NCBI GenBank assembly: GCA_948567375.1
Contig: OX419760.1
Location: 13,950,001-14,014,000, forward strand
Length of the DNA: 64,000 bases
Origin: Lunularia cruciata
Taxonomy: Eukaryota; Streptophyta; Marchantiopsida; Lunulariales; Lunulariaceae
Direction of reading: 5' to 3'
In this document: piece after piece, positions 24,478-35,900 of the stretch
Position numbering within the stretch: the first letter of the stretch is position 1
How the letters are laid out: the number at the start of each line of letters is the position of its first letter
Notes under the pieces: model-generated
Told to the model about the DNA's origin: nothing
Databases searched by the model: none
Seen by the model: the letters and a program-made list of their open reading frames with translations, nothing else
Position numbers and translations under genes: made by a program

Positions 24478-24489
24478 GCTCTGATACCA
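24478..24489 (-). other. primer-binding site of chromovirus copy 1 (tRNA-iMet type)
   Basis: The minus strand reads TGGTATCAGAGC one base after the end of the 5' LTR. This is the usual plant initiator-methionine tRNA primer match and is fully intact here. It is mutated by single transitions in the three other elements of this window. Confidence 0.9.
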
Positions 24490-24490
24490 T

Positions 24491-25235
24491 TGTAATCCTC
24501 CAAGGATATGAGATCTGAGATGAAACACACCATGAGAAACACAAGTCTTTACACTCAAACTTCCAATACCCCAAAGGAGCACCTTCTCTTTATTATATAG
24601 ACAAAGAGAATCTCCTCCAAGGAAGCTCCACCCTAAGATTAGGCACACTTATAGGTGACATGTTAGGAAGCTCCACCCTTGGATTACTTACTTGGATGGG
24701 TGACATGTCGGTCCTAGTCCTATCTGGTTGGTCAAACAACCTTGGACCAAAGGGATATCTTCTTATAGGAATCTCAAAATCACGTGGGTGAGGTATTGTT
24801 GGAAAGCTCTTGACAAGAGAAATTAGGGGGGAGGGAAGGCTAGCTTTTCCTCTCTTGAGGGGAAAGCATTTGCATATTTTTGAGGCCTAATTCATCCATT
24901 TAAGCTTCCAAAATTGCCTCCAAAGATTTCAGGCATATTTTGGTTCCTACTCTATTAGTAGAATTCCCTTTTTGGTGATACCTCTTTCTGATCTATTTAG
25001 TCCATCATGTGTAACATCCTTCTAGATGTTACCAAACCAATTCTCACTTTTAAATCATATGTCTAGCTATTGGTTCTAAGGTTTTCAAATCTATTTTGGT
25101 TTCTCCATATTAGTAGAAGTATAGTTTTGGTGAAATTTCTATCTGATCTATTTTGACCATCATGTATAACATCATTCTAGATGTTACCAAACCAAATTTC
25201 ACATCTAGATCATATGGCTTGCTCTTGGTATTACA
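24491..25235 (-). repeat. 5' LTR of chromovirus copy 1
   Basis: It is 745 bp and pairs with 18650-19405. It ends GGTATTACA at 25235, directly before the second ATAAT target copy. It is followed on the minus strand by one spacer base and the primer site. Confidence 0.93.
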
Positions 25236-25240
25236 ATAAT

Positions 25241-25330
25241 AAAGACAAGGTGCTCCTTTGGAGCATCAAAGTATTGAGGGATGAAATCTTATGTTTCTCT
25301 TGGGGTTTCACTTATCCTTAGAACATTACA
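25241..25330 (+). repeat. right part of the older LTR split by copy 1
   Basis: It continues the LTR that stops at 18649: the sequence after the TATA region (AAAGACAAGGTGCTCCTTTGG) matches the plus-strand LTR at 61291-61310. It ends ...ACATTACA at 25330. No primer site follows, so this older copy is either a solo LTR or the 3' LTR of a lost element. Confidence 0.8.
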
Positions 25331-25487
25331 AATATCTAGCAAAAGATAATACTCAACTAAGACCCCTCATGTGGAAAATAGAATAATACATGAGATGAAT
25401 GAGATTCAATCAGCTAGAGCTTGTAATCTAGTTGAAAGACTCCAAAGAAAGAAGAAAATTGATGATGATGGTAAGTTGTCATCCGTA

Positions 25488-25580
25488 TATACATTGCTAG
25501 ATAATATACATCACTACCAACGGCATATACTTTAGAAGCACAACTCACACATAAGTCATACATGAACTCTAAAGTGCCAC
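25488..25580. repeat. 93-bp direct repeat, copy 1, abutting an LTR
   Basis: It contains TAGAAGCACAACTCACACAT and the following ATGAACTCTAAAGTGCCACAA and is nearly identical to 26136-26231. The two copies bracket the 3' LTR of the old gypsy element. No copy is present at that element's 5' LTR. Its origin is unclear. Confidence 0.75.
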
Positions 25581-26119
25581 AATAATCAATTTATTCTTCC
25601 TCTTGAATTATACTCAAATTAGATCTATACTCAATCCTTACTCGATCTATACTCGATCCACTTAACAATCCTTAGATCCTTAGATCGATCCTTAGATCTA
25701 TACTTGATCTATACTCAATCTATACTTGATCTATACTCGATCCACTTAACAATCTGCCAACAATTGGACATTGATTATAGTCAAACCATACCCACTCTAG
25801 CTAGGAGACTCCAAGTGACACTTGCTGACCTTTTTCCACCATAGCTAGAAACTCAAAGGCTCCATGAAGTGGGCCCTCTAGAGTGGCACTTCAAAGGTAT
25901 ACCCCTCTGCTCAACCTAGGTCTCCAAACATAATGGCATAGTTGATAGCACATCCAATGGTACAAGTGATGGTGGGTCCCACCATGTGATCTATAGCCCT
26001 AATATGAAATTAGACTACCAATAAGTAGTCCATGAGTAACTACCAAAATAAATATGACTACCAACATTACCACTCTAGCAACCAAGTACACTAGCTTTGG
26101 CACTACAAATGTTGTGATA
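25581..26119 (-). repeat. 3' LTR of the old gypsy element
   Basis: It aligns with 42819-43267 over blocks such as GAGACTCCAAGTGA, AAGGTATACCCCT, CATGTGATC and TCCATGAGTAACTACCAAAA. It is longer than its partner because of a short tandem array at about 25625-25755. The exact ends are uncertain by about 5-10 bases. Confidence 0.75.
25625..25755. repeat. short tandem array of GATCTATACT-type units
   Basis: Units of about 14-22 bp built from GATCTATACTCGATC and GATCCTTAGATC variants repeat several times. The block CGATCCACTTAACAATC appears twice (near 25653 and 25739). The partner LTR has only one such segment, so the array expanded after the two LTRs separated. Confidence 0.75.
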
Positions 26120-26135
26120 GTAATCATGTGTATAT

Positions 26136-26231
26136 ATAGATATTGCTACACAACATACATAATTATCAACATCATACACTATAGAAGCACAACTCACACA
26201 TAAGTCATACATGAACTCTAAAGTGCCACAA
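26136..26231. repeat. direct repeat, copy 2, inside the old gypsy element
   Basis: It matches 25488-25580 across about 93 bp, including TAGAAGCACAACTCACACAT. It lies 16 bp inside the 3' LTR. See copy 1 for the bracket arrangement. Confidence 0.75.
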
Positions 26232-26749
26232 TCACCTTCCTAGTTGGCGGTTAGGTTCCTCTAACTTTAGATAGCCATCTATTCTAAGTATATGATATGC
26301 TCTATGATGGGCAGATCAAGAGGCCGGGTGCTATTAAGCCTCATTGTTAGTTGCCTATTTGCAATCTATGCCACATAAAGGGTGAACTGGCTATAGGTCA
26401 AGTACATCTAGGATGTAACCACTGTCTTTGAGGAACCAACGTGAGGGGAGGAGTCAAACATGCCATATGCCATCCTCTCAAATAACTATCACACACCAAC
26501 ATAGTAGTAGTTGCACCAAAAGAGCCACATAACATACACCACAAGCATACATGTACAAGTGCCAAGCTTGCGTCCATAGTGCCATCAATTTTTGGGAGGT
26601 GGCATGGTGCACTATATATATAGCTTCTTGGATGAAATTGATGGATTAAAGGCTTATAACCTCCTCCTTGAAATAGCATAGCATAAGGTATCCCTATGCT
26701 GAGCAATTGCTAAGTTCTCAAAGTCCATTGGCATCACTCTCCAAAAGAT

Positions 26750-27500
26750 CTTTACCCATTGAGAACATATGCTCACCTATACATTTAGATTATCCAAATC
26801 CAAAACTACAATAACATCACAACAAATGGCTATAGGTAAATCTGGATCTTGTCCATAGAGTAGAAAGTAAGGAGAAGGATGCTAAGGAGATTTGCCAATT
26901 GAACCGATAGTCCATGGCCAACCACAGTACTTGGAGATCCCGATCTCCCAAGTGTTCTCTTTGTGCCTTCCCAAACCATACTTATGTAATCCTCTCTTCA
27001 TTGTCTAAACCACTCTTTCTACTCAGCCATCTACCTCAAGGTAATCTTGGAAGGGTAGTATGATAGATCAATCAAGGCCTTATCACACAAGACCTAAAAC
27101 TCCCCCAAGAACTCTATATCTTGATTAGTCAGAACCTCAAACATTGCACCAAAATGACTAAGAACTTGATCCAATAACAAGTAAGTTGTCCCTTCACTAG
27201 ACTTGTCAAAGAAGTACCACTAACTCAATCAACTTGGAGAAGTACTCCACCATAACCAAAACATACCAATGATGTCTTACAATCAATTGCAATGGTAATC
27301 CAATCCCATGATAGTTAATATGAGTAATTGTGGCATAGGAGCATTAAATGATGCTCTAACTTGGTCACAAACCATACATCTAGCCATAAAATATTGTACA
27401 TCAGTTTGCATATCATGCCACCAATAATGACCAAAAGAAAGTAAGTAAGCTAAGTATATCTATACTTTACTCCAAAATGTCCTAGCTCCTCATGAGCATG
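26750..27500 (-). pseudogene. integrase remnant of the old gypsy element
   Basis: Read on the minus strand, the zinc-binding start GHYWWHDMQTDVQYFM and CMVCDQ lies near 27340-27440. A core segment HHWYVLVMVEYFSKLIELV follows near 27210-27290. Further on, ERAIQTVKRGLHKYGLG and SPYFLLYGQDPDLPI (about 26835-27010) mark the part after the catalytic Glu and the C-terminal region. Several stops and frame changes are present. The family assignment is firm from the motif order; activity is excluded. Confidence 0.82.
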
Positions 27501-27899
27501 ATGCACAACTATGGTCCCTAAGATGGAAGTGGTCCTACTTGCCCTCTACCATCTTCTTATATATGAAGAAGGTGTCTACTCTCCAATCTAAATTGCCTAG
27601 CTCTTTGAAAAACACAATCTCTTTCCTTGGCACTAAAAGTGCCACCCATAATACCAATACAAAGTTAATTTATCAATAAAGATATCATCATGAATGTCTT
27701 GCTGACTTGTACCAAAATCTTCACCCTTTGGATCTCTGAGCTCAACAACTCCTCCTATATGTACCACTAAGGCCTCAAAAAATATACATAGAAATGTATA
27801 TGCATGCCAACTTGGCATCAATCTCCTCATTTGTCTCACTATGCTAATGTGCTCTAGTCTGATCCTATTGGTTAGGACATGAGATTCTACTTAACACAC

Positions 27900-28345
27900 C
27901 TACATCATAGTTCACCACTCCAAGTCTATGAATAATTGTGAAATCATACTCTTGTAAAATCAAAGCTAATCACATCAAAGATCTCTTTTGATGTAGGCAT
28001 GGTATACCAATCAGCCCTAGTTTGTTGGTTGCTATGATGATAATTTGCACACATTTATTGATTTGTGTAGTTGCTACCCATATCTTTCTTGGCTTGCATC
28101 ATAATAGTTGAATCATACTCTCTATATGCTTCAACTATGCATATGGAGAGTATGCATAGTTGCACCAAACCAACCTCAAAATGCTCTCTACTCAGACTCT
28201 CAATCAATGCCCTCTCCAAGTCACTATATCTATAAGGATGTAGAAAAACTGGTGTATCACCTATAAGCTCAATTTGAATTCCAAGTCCTTTTAGAGCACC
28301 CAAGTCCTTCATACTGAAGGCAAAACAACTTGTGTAGTTCCTCAA
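27900..28345 (-). pseudogene. RT start fused by deletion to the RNase H end, old gypsy element
   Basis: On the minus strand, GDTPVFLHPYRYSDLERALI with MMQAKKDMGSNYTNQ (28055-28345) is the N-terminal approach of a gypsy RT. About 80 bases later, with a frame change, comes LILQEYDFTIIHRLGVVN, which belongs to the end of RNase H. The fingers/palm region with the catalytic Asp pair and most of RNase H are absent between them. Confidence 0.78.
28132..28162. repeat. perfect 12-bp inverted repeat with 7-bp spacer
   Basis: CAACTATGCATA (28132-28143) and TATGCATAGTTG (28151-28162) are exact reverse complements around TGGAGAG. It lies inside the RT remnant of the old gypsy element. It looks like a local snap-back duplication. 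Confidence 0.85.
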
Positions 28346-31200
28346 GAACCTCCAAACTCTTTATCTTTCCTCTCATATAACCTTTGATCTAACATTTAGC
28401 TCCCAAATATCATCTATAATTGATATAGGAGTGGAAGATGCACTGACTGGCTACTACATTGGGTCCTTGGAAGCAGTAATGTAATGCCTCCAACCACTAG
28501 CATCTCCAACTTTAGTGTGGAAAACTCCTTCTACTATAACTGTAAGCTTCATATGTCCTCTAGTTGCATCTCAAGTAACCAAGGGCATATGTAGCCCAAG
28601 TAGACCTTGCTCACTTGGATGTACTTCAAGTAAACCACTCTCACAGTAACCACTAGTTGTGTCCCAAGAATACCCTACCCACTTGGTCCATAGCTCCCAA
28701 CATGTGCCTGAATCATCTCAATAGGCACAAAGCTCACAAGTATATAAGTGGTGATGCTATCAAGCGCAACATTCATTGCTTTGCCAAGCCAAGGCTTACA
28801 ATCTAGGTCAATGGCTTGACCTAATACCTAATTCCTAGATGCCTCTAACATTGCTATAACAATGATAATACCAATATGAAAACCCATCATCCACTCCCTC
28901 TCCTCAACATTGGGCTCCACCAATTATTGTAATTGTGAGTCCCAAACAAGTCCAAAATTTCCCTCTGAAAAAAAACATGGGAGCTTGGGAAACTCATAAG
29001 TGTGGGTAAAGCGGCTCTGTGCTATTTAAGAAGGTTCACCACTACCATAGGTGACCTACCAACCACTACCAACATTTAAGACAAGTACTCAACATCCAAA
29101 ATGTCATCAACAGTAAGGTGGTCTAGTCATTGAATCCCATCATAAGCACATTATAGAACCTCTCGAGGTAATAGATTCATCCACCAAGGCAAAGAAAATG
29201 AGCCCATGATCCTACTCTAGTTGCATCCAACAACACGGCAAGGCCCATCCAAGAATGGACCTAATGTGTACTCACCATCACCAATGAATGAGAATCACCC
29301 CTCAAAGGAACATTCTCCAAAATGTAATCTAGGGTAATAGACTGATGAACCTAGAGATGTTTTAGTATACATAACATCTCCCACAAAACACTAGAATGGA
29401 GATCCTATAGACCTTGACCTTGACCAAGACAAGTATGTTCAAAAATCACCAAATGAATAGGACCATGTCTCTCCAAATCTTACGTCTCCAACAAGAAAAT
29501 GTCTATTGTTAGGGTCTTTTGGTAACCTTTGATTTTTGACATTGGTAATAACTTAGGATACCAATAGGCCACACATTATGTAGAAAACTTTCCTATTAAC
29601 CTCATCTCTCTCCACATACAAGTACTTTTGTACGTGTATGCCTTCCTCTAGTACCACAACTAGTCTAATGCTAATCCCACCAAAAAACTCCTGTAGACAT
29701 ACTTCTTCTACTAGATTCTACCAAGCAATGAATATGGTATCCAAAGTTGACAAGTTAATAGGCTCTGGAGGCTCATCCTCACATTGGTCTCTTGGTGGTA
29801 CAAAGGCTTCACTCCAAGCCTATTGCACAAATTGATCTGCATGTTGCTACAATGCCTCCTTAGAACTCCACAATAGAACCTCCAAGATGGATAGAATGAT
29901 CCCACTTGTATTCCAAATTAGAGTGATCCCCTTTGATACTAGAGTATCCTTTGCATAGGTTTTCTCTTCCCAATAAGTCACTAAACCAAGTGACAAAACC
30001 ATTGAAAGCTAAAACTAATGTCATTATCTTTAACTATAATGAGCCAAGATTGCCACTACTAAAGCATACTAGTAGGTGATATACCTGTCCCTCACTTGAT
30101 TTCCAACTTGGTCTATAGGAGGTTGTCTCCTCCTAATAGTCAATATTGAAACCTATGGGGTATAACATTGCTCCACCAACTAGCACATCATATGACTTTG
30201 CTATTGTCACAATGACCTAAGCTCTCACCTTAAAGCTATCAATCAAATGATTGGGCTAAATCTAGACAATGAGCTCTCCACATATGATGTATTATATAAA
30301 ACCACCCCTAGAGATATTTGGATTTAAAATAGATACCTCTTCACATTGGTCTTCCATAGCTCAAGATCAACATATAACCTTCCCCAACATAAAGAGTTAT
30401 GCACCGGGGTCTAATAAGACCCTCTATGGTGTATAGACCTTCCTTGAAGGTTCCACTAAATGGAAAATCCCCCTTTGGTTATCCAATAGGACAACTCCAT
30501 GTGTGAATCAACCTTGCTCAAAGGCACATCTAGTTGTTAACTCCTGCATCCTAGTTGTTATTGCTTGCCATAAACCATTGGTCATAGAGCAAATCTTATG
30601 CTCCTTAACCAAGTTAGTTCCATTATCAACCACCTCTACTCTAGAAGCAGGAAGCACATCATCCTTACTCTCACAAAGTATGGCAACCAACCTAAACCTT
30701 GGAGTTGGGTCAACTCCTAATGTAAACATATCATTGGTTGAGAACAAAGAGAAACATATCATCAATTGCGTTGCCTCTAACATCATAGTAGACTCAATCT
30801 GTGTAATAGTAGGTGGTTGACTAGCATCTAGTCCATCATGCACTCCATCACTACCTACCACACCTACACTAGGATGCGTAGGAGCCTAAGATGTTGTGTA
30901 TAGTGCCTCTAAGAGTATGAAAGACTAGGGAACTCTAACCTATCTACCAACCTCTCCTCTATGCAAATCCAACTCCATTGATGCTCTTCTAAGCTCTAGA
31001 ACAAATATTGCACTCCTAGTCACTACGGAAAATGCATCTACAAGTGTTGCTCTGCACATAAAGTCCAAGATATCTCTATCATTAACATAAGAGGTGGAAG
31101 CCTCAACATCCAAATCTGATCTCCTTTGAGCTATGGTCATGCTATCCAATCCTACTCCAATTGATCAATCCAAGTAGTCATGGCTGTATCAAAAGAAAGG
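28346..31200 (-). other. internal region of the old gypsy element, uncertain content
   Basis: By position this should hold the end of gag, the protease and the protease-RT linker of the minus-strand element. A minus-strand open frame of 117 codons at 30508-30861 fits the orientation but shows no clear protease motif. I could not place individual domains here. Confidence 0.4.
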
Positions 31201-31208
31201 GTAGGTTT

Positions 31209-31346
31209 TGCTATGGCAAGTGGTAGAGGAGCTTGCGGTCATGGAATACAAGGTGATGGTAGAGGACACACACTTTACTTATTGTGGGTCCTCTACCATC
31301 ACCTTGTCTTCCATGACCTAGAGCTCCTCTACCACTTGCCATAGCA
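31209..31346. repeat. 59-bp inverted repeat (fold-back) in a Gly/Arg-rich coding stretch
   Basis: The arms 31209-31267 and 31288-31346 are reverse complements with a few mismatches, around a 20-bp spacer. On the minus strand the right arm reads as the Gly/Arg-rich segment MASGRGALGHGRQGDGRGP, which precedes the junction. Such RG-rich tails follow zinc knuckles in some gag proteins. The left arm is an inverted copy of that segment, so the gag frame is destroyed here. Confidence 0.88.
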
Positions 31347-31381
31347 ATTCTACCACTCCGTAACTCTAGGTGAAGGTCAAA

Positions 31382-31423
31382 GCATCAAGCATTAGTGTGA
31401 CCAAATATGTGGCAATGGTCACA
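31382..31423 (-). pseudogene. CCHC zinc knuckle of gag, old gypsy element
   Basis: On the minus strand the codons read CDHCHIFGHTNA, one stop (TGA), then C. This gives the C-x2-C-x4-H-x4-C spacing of a retrotransposon nucleocapsid knuckle with a stop just before the last Cys. It fixes the orientation and gag position of the old element. Confidence 0.82.
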
Positions 31424-32366
31424 TTGTCTTTGTATTGGTTGTGATGCATCAGAGGTATCATGTCCATTGCCTTAAGTCACTTTTTCTTGTGGTGAGGGAA
31501 ACCACAAGTCCAACAAGCAACACCACCACTCATTCCATAAGATCAAGGCTGTCCTTTTGCCCTCAAAAGCCAACATAGTGTGGTGCACTCTATTTCATTT
31601 TAGAAAAAGTAATAATTATGGATAAGGTGTCCCTACCAAATCTAGATTTTCATCACTCTATCCTCCACCATGTTGAGCTCAATGCACTCAGCCAAACTAA
31701 AGACTACCAAAGTAGGTGAGGTAGCTTGTCACAATGTAGCATCACATACTCTATGTCACAACTCTTTGTCTAGGATCCCGTACCAAAAGTGGACTACTTG
31801 GGTCTTAGTAACTCCTTGAGTAAAATTTATCAATCATCTCATGCAAGTTCATGCCTCATGTAGGCTCTTTCCACCTTCCATTGGAACTCTTGCAAGCTCC
31901 TCAGCTTGTGAGTCCGCACTTCTTAGTAGTTTTGCCTCAAGCACCAAAAGAACTCTACCATGGGGTTAAACTCCTATACTACACCACCTCTTATACCACT
32001 AGTCATAGTAGAATCATCTCTAAATAATCCACCTCCACTAGATACACCAATACTACTAGAGCTAGAAGTCATGTGCACTATTGATCTACCCCTAGCAACA
32101 AAGCCTATAGTGATGGAGATGTAATTTGAAAACTAATAATATCTCCATAGCTCAATCTCCTCTAATTAAACTCTCTTGAACTCATGATAATCATCCATGA
32201 ATGAACTCTCCCAAGTGTTGAAACAACTTCTTCTATGTCATGAAGGGTGTGAATAAAGTCAAGTTCTACATCTATTGCAGATAACACCAACTATCAAACT
32301 CTTGGATGAAGTTATCCAATTCAATGATACCTATTGTGCCAAAGTAGCCCATGGGACCTTTGGAGG
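31424..32366 (-). pseudogene. gag fragment of the old gypsy element, interrupted at 32366
   Basis: On the minus strand, pieces such as IELDNFIQEFDSWCYLQ and LFTPFMT with KKLFQHLGEFIHG (32200-32366) precede a region with ELARVPMEG and the knuckle. Stops are frequent. The sequence is cut at 32366 by the nested chromovirus, and the continuation towards the gag start would lie beyond 38655. Confidence 0.6.
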
Positions 32367-32371
32367 CCTCA

Positions 32372-32959
32372 TGTAATATTTTTAGGACAAGAGAACTTTC
32401 CAAGAGAGATACAAGAGAGAAAACACAAGTTTCACACTCAATCCTCCGATGCCCCAAAGAAACATCTTCTCTGTTTTATATAGCAAAGATGATCCCCTTA
32501 AAGGAAGCTCCACCCTTGGATTAGATACATGGATTGCTGACCTATCAAAAATCCCCATCCTTGGATTAGTTTTTTGGATGGGTGACATGTCAGTCATTGT
32601 CCTATCTAATTGGTCAAATGGGTTTGACCAAAGAGAATCTTCTTATAGGGAACTTAGAAATCATGTGGGTGAGGTATTGTTGGAAAGCTCTTGACAAGAA
32701 AAATTGTAAGGGGAGAAGGCAAGCCTTTTCATCTTGAGGGGAGGGGATCTTCCTATTTTAGAGGCCTAATTCATCCGTTTAGGCCTTTGAAATTGGCTCT
32801 AAAGTTTTTAGGCTATTTTTGGCTTTTGCCCTATTAGTAGAAGTACTCTTTTAGTGACACCTATATCTGATCTGCCTAGCCCATTCTACACAACATCCTT
32901 CTAGATATTACCAAGTCAATTTTCACCTCTAGATAATATGTCTAGTTGCTTGTATTACA
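32372..32959 (-). repeat. 3' LTR of chromovirus copy 2
   Basis: It is 588 bp, begins TGTAATAT and ends TGTATTACA on the plus strand. It shares blocks with 38092-38650 throughout, such as GAGAGAAAACACAAGTTTCA. A TATA-like TATATAAAAC lies on the minus strand near 32475. Confidence 0.92.
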
Positions 32960-32975
32960 AATAAGACTCCCCCTT

Positions 32976-35900
32976 TTAAGACTCAACGTCCTTGTTGCAA
33001 AGTTGTTGCTCAAACGATTGAACTAACACTAGTATGTTGGTCAAGTTGGCTGCTAGCTCCCATGTTGCCTCTTACAATGGGTACCCTTTCCAATGGACTC
33101 GATATTCCACACACGGATGGTGAGTACCACGGATGCATTTTTGGAGAATCTGTTTGACCTCATACTCCTCCGTCTCATCAACCAAGGTTGGACAAGGTCA
33201 ACTTTCTTGGATGGAAGAGAAGTGGGGTGGCCGGGAAGCCTATCGGCATAATAAGGAAACATGAAACACCAGATGGATCTTCATACATGGTGGTACCTCA
33301 AGGTGATAGGCCACAACACTAATGCAATGAAGGATAGAAAAGGTCCAATAAAACAAGGTCTGAGCTTATGAGGACCAACTAACTTGAGGTTGGTGGTTGA
33401 AAACTAGACTCAATTTCTCACATTAAACTCCATATGTTGGCGGTTTGCATCTGCATATTGCTTCTACCAATTTTGGGTGATCTGCAATCTGTGCTTGGCA
33501 TGCTCCACTCCCTGTTGGATTCCAAAAACAAAAGTGTTGACAGTGTCAACCTTGGTAGCCACCAGATGGACCTTCATCAAGCTTGAAGGTGTGAAAGGAT
33601 GCTCTCCATACATGAGGAAGAATGATGTGACTTGCATTGAATTGTTGTAAGCAAATTCTACCAATGGGAGTAAGGTGTCCTAAATCTCTTTCTCATCTAA
33701 ACTAAAGCCTAGAAGCATGTCCTTGATAGTGCAATTTTCCCTCTCTATTTGTCCATCGGTTTGTGGATGGTAAGTTGTGGACATAGATAGTTTGGTTTTG
33801 AAGAACCCAAAGAGTGTTCTCCAAAACAAACTAGTAAATTGAGTGCCTCTATCTATGATGAGCACTTGAGACAAGCCATGATGTGAAAAGACTACATCTA
33901 AGTTCAACTGAGCTAGTTGCGGAGCAATCACATCCTTGGTAGTAGGATGTACATGAATCATTTTGCTAAGTTTGTGAACAAAAAAACTATGATGGAATCA
34001 AACCCAAAGGTGGTCTTGGGCAATTCACAAACCAGATCCATGCTTACCTATTCCCAATGTTGTGTAGGAGTGGGAGAAGGTTGGAGGAATCCTATGGGAG
34101 CTTGATTAGAAGCTTTATTTTATTGATAAAGTTGGCAGCTCTAAATATATTCCATCACATTGTTTGCTCATCTTGGGCCAATAGTAATGGTGTTTGATTG
34201 CATCTAGGGTCTTGTTCACTCCAACATGACCTGCAATGTCAAAATCATGACGTTTTGCTAGGATGGTGGTTCTTAGATCCGTATCATTTGGGATCCACAA
34301 CCTGTGATCACAAAAGGTGAGTCCTTGGGTGTTGAAGATGGCGTTGGATGATTGAGTGTTTACAATTTGTAGATCAGTTTTTGTAGCAACAAGAATCCTA
34401 GGCCAGAATTCAAGGTTCATCTTGATTTCCACCACTAAATTGTTTGCCATCTGCATTTGGGTGAATGCATCTGCAAGTTGCTTCTTGCTTTCCACATATT
34501 TGATCATTATGTTGAATTTTTGTCTCCACTTTGCCTATTAAATTTTTCAATGAGAAAAATCTTTTTGTGTCTTGAGGTAGACTAGAGGTTTGTGGTCCGT
34601 TTCTACCATAAATGCTTTCTTAGCCAGATAATGCTTTCAATGCTTGGTTGCAATGACAATGGCTAACTCTTCTCATTTTGTGGTGTGATAATTGCATTTT
34701 GCTGATAGCAACTTATGAGAGAAATACTCAATTGGGTGCCATCTATCTTGTCATTCTTGTTGTAGGAATGCTCATATTGCTACACCTAATGCATCTATAG
34801 CCATCTTGATTGGACATTTTGGGTCATATCATTTCAAGATTGGTGCATGTAGTAATGCATCTTTCAACTCTTGAAAAGCCAATTCTTGTGTGGTTTCCCA
34901 TATCCACCTCTTCCTCTTGCCCAACAGTGATGTTAGAGGTTGTGCAATCTTGGAGAAGTTCTTGACAAATCAACGATAAAACCCCATCAATCTCAAGAAA
35001 CTCTTGAGTTGAGTGTAATATTCTAGAGCACTCTATTTTTGAATGACCTCTATTTTATCTGTTAACACTTGGATACCCTCTACACTTACTCTATGCCCTA
35101 AGTAGTCTACTTCAGATTTACCAAACTCACGCTTTGAGATTTTGGTATACAATTGATTCTATTGCAAAATCTAGAGGACTTCTCATAGATGTTGCTTGTA
35201 CTCTATCAGCGTCCTATTCTAGACTAAGATGTCATCAAGATAATAATAATAATAATAATAGATTTATCCAAGTATGGATGAAATATGCCATTCATCAAAC
35301 TCATGAAAGTGGTAGGAATGTTAGTGAGGCCAAATGGCATCACCAAGTACTCAAAGTGACCATACCTTGTTTGAAAGGCCGTGTTTTGTATGTCTTCTTC
35401 CACAATCCTGATTTGGTTGTAATTGCTCCGCAAATCAAGTTTGGTGAAGTACCTTGTCCCATTGAGATAATCAAACAAGTCATCCATGCAAGGTAATGGA
35501 TATTTTTTTCTTCACCATTTGTTGATTCAGTCCTTGATAGTCAATGCACATGTGCATTGTTTTGTCCTTCTTCTTTACAAACAATACAAGAGCCCCATAT
35601 GGTGATATGTTGGGTTGGATAAACCCGTTCTACAACATATCCTTGATTTGAGCCTTACACTCTTCCAACTCATGAGGTGATAGTCAACATGGGGCCTTAC
35701 AAGGAGGTGTCTTCCTAAGATGTAACTCAATTTTATGATATATCTCCTTTTTGGTGGTAAACCCATGGGTAATTCATCCAAAAAGACATCTTGGAACTCA
35801 TTGATCACATCTTTCAATTTCTTAGGAATTTTTCTATTATGTTGGGCACTCTGGACTTCTCTATTAAGCCCATGACATATCTATCTGTCTTACCAATAGG

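Larger units (their letters stand above)
18650..25235 (-). mobile_element. full-length Ty3/gypsy chromovirus, copy 1
   Basis: The element is 6586 bp in minus orientation. Its 3' LTR is 18650-19405 and its 5' LTR is 24491-25235. A perfect 5-bp target duplication ATAAT flanks it (18645-18649 and 25236-25240). The primer site next to the 5' LTR is an intact match to the usual plant tRNA-iMet type. Gag, protease, RT, RNase H, integrase and chromodomain regions follow in Ty3/gypsy order, all interrupted by stops and frameshifts. It inserted into the TATA region of an older LTR. Confidence 0.95.

Noticed and set aside
18159-25335. Target duplication around the older split LTR
   Set aside because: ATATA before 18164 and AATAT after 25330 do not match, and shifting the edges gives no exact 5-bp pair.
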